From contig JABYQU010000026.1 in the NCBI GenBank assembly GCA_022264855.1, positions 124,001 through 188,000 of the forward strand: a stretch of DNA of 64,000 nucleotides. Reading direction: 5' to 3'. Source of the stretch: Lenzites betulinus. Lineage: Eukaryota > Basidiomycota > Agaricomycetes > Polyporales > Polyporaceae. The stretch's first letter is position 1. Each line of letters opens with the position of its first letter. Shown piece after piece: positions 60,101-64,000 of the stretch. The notes beneath the pieces are model-generated. The model was not told where the DNA came from and did no database searches. It saw only the letters and a program-made list of their open reading frames with translations. The translations under genes and the position numbers were made by a program.

Positions 60101-61448
60101 TGGAGAGCTGTACATCTACCGTCTTATCAGCAGCGGTATCATCTTTGATACCCTGTGGACGTTGGTTACGTTCGGTCATCGTGCGTCATATTCTGCTTAT
60201 ACGCCAATATGGGATACTGACAAGATTTGACAGCGGAGGGTCGTCCTACGCCTGGTCAGCCCTCTCCGATTGACATGCCGGATGACTTTTTCCGCATTCG
60301 CCTTGTTTGCGTCCTACTCGACACATGCGGGATGTGCTTTGACCGTGGCTCGCAGCTCAGGAAGCTCGATAATTTCCTCACTTTCTTCCAGCTCTATATG
60401 CTCTCGAAGGGGCCGTTGCCGATGGACGTCGATTTCATGTTGAACGATTCACTCGAGGTGCGATTGCTTTGTTCTGCCCGGGCCCTTTTGAAGCTCATTG
60501 TACTCGTAGGCGGTGAGACCGAAACTGGTTTTGCGTACATCGTATGAGGAGGCCGCAATAGCAGTGGACGAGATGTTCGCTGTCGCTTACCAGAATGCTG
60601 GCAGTACGTTGCATGCAGTGATAACGACTTGGACACCACTTACGAAAATCTACAGTTGTCACTGGAGACGGCGGTGATGATAGCGGCGAGGAAAGTGGAG
60701 ACGAGGACGAAAACGAGACAGGAAGGCATGAAAGGGACGAGGACGACGAGGACGAGCAGGGTCAACTCGATTCTCCGGTACGTCTTTCATGCCCCCAATC
60801 CCGTGCTTCCTGAATCGTGACTGAGCGCAATTAGGTGGACGAGCGGGCCCCGTCTCCCGAGGCCGTACTACTAAGATCGACACTCGAGCACGTCGGGCCA
60901 ACTCAAGAGGACGAGGCGGATTTCGCCAAGGAGCTCGCCAAACTTGTTACAGACACTTCTTCGGACTCGCGGAAAGTGGACAAGAAGACTGCTCTTGCGC
61001 TCTGGGATACTGCCTTGCCGCCGCCGGTTGTACGGAAGAAGAAGAACGAGGACTACGACGAGGACGGCGAGGGTACCGCTGGTGAAGCCGCAGAGGACCC
61101 CGGCGTGATGCGGTTCACCTTGTTCACCAAGCGGGGTAACAAGCTGCAGGTAAAAAAAATATGCTACCATTCCACGAGATACAATGTGCTGAACATCATT
61201 GTAGACACGTCAAATTGCTATTCCTGCTGAGTCCGCGCTAGCTGTGCAGACGCGCACCGCCCAAATGCAAGACAAGGTTGAGCAGCAGCACCTCAAGAGG
61301 CTCGTGCTCAACTACGAGCAACGCGAAGAGGCGGAGGAACTCAAAGGTACGAACTTTGGCCTCTTGCCAAAAATTAATTACAGTTGCCTGACACTCTTTC
61401 AAAGCTCGCAGCCGTCAAGGACCTATCAAGATTCGACTTGCAGGCTAG
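57138..61448 (+). CDS. UPF2: Nonsense-mediated mRNA decay factor UPF2 (NMD2)
   Basis: Bridge between UPF1 and UPF3 in the surveillance complex that removes mRNAs with early stops. Seventeen exons spanning 57138-57243 to 61405-61448 give about 1145 residues, usual for UPF2. MIF4G domain 1 starts with LDSSLKRHTALIKRMRQSLG and includes LLVFLKSYSRPYLG. Domain 2 begins near residue 480 (LLTALLARLPDATNRSLID, FMGQIPKSRTDLLPHYARL). Domain 3, the UPF3-binding one, begins near 690 (NPPERTARQVKERTPMELFI, RLDWNDPVVLRTLHKVFTKP). An acidic stretch near 950 precedes the C-terminal UPF1-binding region (MRFTLFTKRGNKLQ, RLVLNYEQREEAEELK). The last exon, 44 bases, ends GPIKIRLAG and stop; reading the other frame would run into non-conserved sequence. 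Very high confidence. Confidence 0.96.
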
Positions 61449-62013
61449 CGACTCGCGTTCAGCCTCCAACCTTGTGACGAAAGAAGGTCGTACCTTCTCG
61501 CTTGTGCTCGCCCCTCCTTCCCGCCAACTCTTGGCGGCCCCTGCCTCGGTCGCACTACCGAAGGTCAGAAAGTATGATGACTGCTGGCTGAGGCGACCTG
61601 TTCTTGGAACAATTCGGTGTTCGACAGGCCGCGCGCGATATGAGCATGTCTGGTCATGCTGCCCTCCGCTCCCGCCCGCTTCACGGTCACCGCCATGTTC
61701 TCCTACGCGCCCCTCCGTCTTAAGGTGCGCGTACGACGATTACGGCGCGCTGGCTCCGGATGGGCGACGGACCGTTTGGATCATCAAGTAGAGCATAGTC
61801 AGGTTCATGTAGAATATGGCGTTGTATGTTATCGTATCGCTTTCCCTCCAGCAATCGAGCTTTGCATTATCTTTGGACCCGTCACTATAACTTGACGCAT
61901 ATACGCAGTGGCAGGGCGCCTGACGCGACGCGTCGCGCAGGTTTTCGCGGCGCGGGTTTCTTCCCTTCCGCACTCATGCTTGTTTCTACTTCTCAATGCT
62001 CTCCCAATAGCTG
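61449..62013. other. Intergenic region between UPF2 and the ATRIP-like gene
   Basis: About 0.56 kb holding the UPF2 3' end and the promoter and leader of the ATRIP-like gene, including the upstream ORF at 61976-62014. Confidence 0.5.
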
Positions 62014-62014
62014 A
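61976..62014 (+). promoter_or_regulatory. Upstream ORF overlapping the ATRIP-like start codon
   Basis: A 12-codon ORF (ATG at 61976) ends in TGA at 62012-62014; its last base is the A of the ATRIP-like ATG (TGATG). If the mRNA starts before 61976, translation of the main gene would depend on leaky scanning or on re-initiation at the overlap. Confidence 0.5.
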
Positions 62015-64000
62015 TGGACGCGGACGACTACTTCGATGATGATTTCGTTCTTGACGCGGCCGCGCTTGCTGCCATCGACAATGAGGAAACGAAATTCAAG
62101 GAGGCGCAGCGCGTCACTCAGCAGCAGCCACAGGCGGTAGTTGGTGAACGTCGTCCCGCCGAGACGGCCCCTCCAGCAGAACCTCCACCTCTGAAAAGAC
62201 AGAAAACATCGCACGAACCAGCTGAAGATGGGCCACCAGGCCCTCCTGTCTTCCACCACGCGGAAGACGACGAGGGTCTGCCGGATATTTCTGTGATCGG
62301 AGCGGGCTCTTACAAGTTTCCTGCGGCTCAGCGCGCGGCGGCGAACGCACTTGCTGCTCAGCTGCGCGGAGCGGACACTGCGACCTCCGAAGCCCCGCGG
62401 AGGCCGCCAAGTCCAGTACGTGATGTTCCTCGTGCACCCCCTACACGGAATACTCCAGTGGCGAGGAGTGTGTCGGGTTCGGGTTCAGATATAGTACCTC
62501 CCGCAAGTGCTACTCGACCCGTTATTTCCGGCAACTCCTCTGTTCAGACCCGCGGGCCCTCAAATGCACGCGTTCCGCGTCGATCAACCACTTTCCATAC
62601 AATCCAAGCTGCTTTGGCTGGTTTTACACCCCCTCCTAGCCATCCAACAGCTAGTGCAGGCGCGACAGCATCTCCCCCCGTGCCCACCGCTCCCTCCAGG
62701 GTACACAGGAACTCCGTTTCGTTACGTGGATCATCGCCATTGGCCCCAGCCAGAGTATCACCTGTACCTCAGGCATCTCAGACACGAGCAAGCGTTCAAC
62801 CATTTGTGCAAGGCCCTTCGCGTATTACTCGACATCCATCAACACCGCCCGTACCAGTCGTTCCTGCACACCGGAGACAGAATGTTCCCGGGGCCCCACG
62901 ACCGCACGTTGCTCCTAGTGTACAAACGAGGGCATTACCACTCCAGCCGCCTCCACCCTCACAAGGACAGAGTGACCGTAGATTAAGATTAGAGCTCGAC
63001 AGTCTTAAAGCACAATTCGAGCAGGTGCGCGTTCAAGCAGATCTGCGTTCTCACATTTATGAACTCAAGCTCAGCTCCTGAAAGACAACGAGGACAGGAA
63101 GAAGGCTGTCGAGGAGGAGCGAAATGCGCGATATGCAAAGGAGGGTGAAGTCAGCATTTTGCGTAAAAACATGGAGAAGGTAAATTCACGTCTTTTCCTG
63201 AACCTTCAGTTTATTGATGCGCCCAGACTGCGAAAGATCATGCAGCGGAAGTGGCCCGGATTAAGGCGGCGAGGGAGATGGCTGAGGCCGCGCAGGCGCA
63301 GTTGCGTAAGGAGATGGCTGAAGAGAGAGAAAGGCTCAGGACCGAACTTATGTTCAAGGTACCTGATTCGCCCTCTCTGAGAGGTGTGATTGCTCACCCC
63401 CGTGACAGCGTCATGAACTTGAGACGTCGTATCGCAAAACCCCACACGCCAAGAATAAACGGATCGACAATCAAGTCCCTTTCAGCCCAGTATCCGCTGC
63501 TACTCAGAGACGTCAGGGCATATCTGCCGCAGGCGGTCAATTTGTAGGCCCAAGCAGTGTGTTCGAGACACCTTCACGCCCCCGTATCAATCGGTTGGTT
63601 CCAACTAGTCCGGAGCGGCAAGCCAATGGATCCCCTCCGAAAATACCTGTCAGGCTTCCGGGTTTCTTCAACGCTTTCCAGCCCTCCCCACTGAAGGCAA
63701 ACCTGTCGTTTTCACAACAACCTCACTCGACTCCTGCGAACGCACGAAGTAAGGGTAAGCAGCGCGTGGAACAGTTATCCTTCAATGCCCAAGCCCACCC
63801 TCCGGAGGACGAATTCTTTAACCCGACACCCACGCAAGGCCGTCCTCTCATTCACTTGCCTCCTAGTCCGCCTACCCTGGAGCTGCATGGACAATCTCTT
63901 GTGCCAGACGTTGACGAGCAGCCAGATGCGTCGGGCCCGAGCAGTAGCGCGGAGCCCACAACTTCATCCCCAGTTCAGGAGGATGGGGAGATGAAGGATG
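62014..64000 (+). CDS. ATRIP/Rad26/Lcd1-like DNA-damage checkpoint protein, 3' end beyond the window
   Basis: Likely partner of the ATR/Mec1 kinase that brings it to RPA-coated single-stranded DNA. Exons 62014-63024, 63075-63179, 63227-63358 and 63409 to the edge. It opens with an acidic-aromatic segment MDADDYFDDDFVLDAAALA, the usual start of fungal ATRIP proteins. A Pro/Ser-rich region follows with basic patches (PPLKRQKTSHEP), then a coiled coil from ~residue 320 to ~430 (LRLELDSLKAQFEQ, LLKDNEDRKKAVEEERNARY, VARIKAAREMAEAAQAQLRK, ERERLRTELMFK), then a Ser/Pro-rich part with HELETSYRKTP. The three introns are 47-50 bases and in phase. The large C-terminal helical domain would lie outside the window. 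Other coiled-coil checkpoint or kinetochore proteins remain possible. Confidence 0.7.

Noticed and set aside
61405..61791. Longer reading frame through the UPF2 terminal exon and beyond
   Set aside because: The phase-consistent splice from 61346 to 61405 puts the exon in the frame ending GPIKIRLAG with a stop at 61446-61448; the longer frame is out of phase.

Overview
The window is nuclear DNA of a filamentous basidiomycete, most likely an Agaricomycete and plausibly a wood or litter decayer. The reasons are intron-dense genes with 50-65 base GT-AG introns and very small exons, a moderately GC-rich coding style, a GH10 xylanase, a membrane P450, BTB and F-box proteins of basidiomycete type, and small secreted cysteine-rich proteins. 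Gene models were spliced by eye. Exon phases were checked to sum correctly for every spliced model, and duplicated genes were used to confirm each other's splice sites.

Layout from left to right. Positions 1-1493 (-) hold an F-box protein running off the left edge, followed by a nuclear-looking unknown protein (2642-4127, +). Positions 6.2-10.6 kb hold two tandem membrane-anchored aspartic peptidases. The second has lost its whole C-terminal lobe but keeps an open reading frame, its introns and its TATA box. Positions 12.3-13.8 kb hold a GH10 xylanase, followed by two tandem Zn2Cys6 transcription factors (14.3-22.3 kb) with the same 16-exon structure, including a shared 6-base exon inside the zinc-cluster codons. 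Positions 22.9-24.6 kb (-) hold a low-complexity protein. Positions 26.1-27.0 kb hold ribosomal protein uS5 (RPS2).

Positions 29.5-38.3 kb form an accessory zone. It has two tandem small secreted proteins, then two copies of an 8-cysteine secreted protein lying in arms of an inverted duplication of about 1.2 kb, with a BTB-like gene in the roughly 4 kb between the arms. Positions 38.9-40.1 kb (-) hold an RS-rich nuclear protein of the SCI1 family. Positions 40.5-44.6 kb hold a head-to-head pair of paralogues from a family I do not recognise, and one member carries an extra copy of a C-terminal module. Then come a degenerate amidohydrolase-like protein (45.7-47.1 kb, -), a coiled-coil protein with a glycine repeat (48.8-50.7 kb, -), a 14-exon cytochrome P450 (53.4-55.8 kb, -), the nonsense-mediated decay factor UPF2 (57.1-61.4 kb, +) and an ATRIP/Rad26-like checkpoint protein running off the right edge (62.0 kb onward, +).

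Housekeeping genes (RPS2, UPF2, ATRIP-like, SCI1-like) alternate with duplicated accessory genes. The strongest leads are the one-lobed peptidase, the inverted duplication, the unknown divergent gene pair, the micro-exons conserved between paralogues, and an upstream ORF whose stop codon overlaps the ATRIP-like start codon. I saw no clear transposase, reverse transcriptase, tRNA or rRNA gene.
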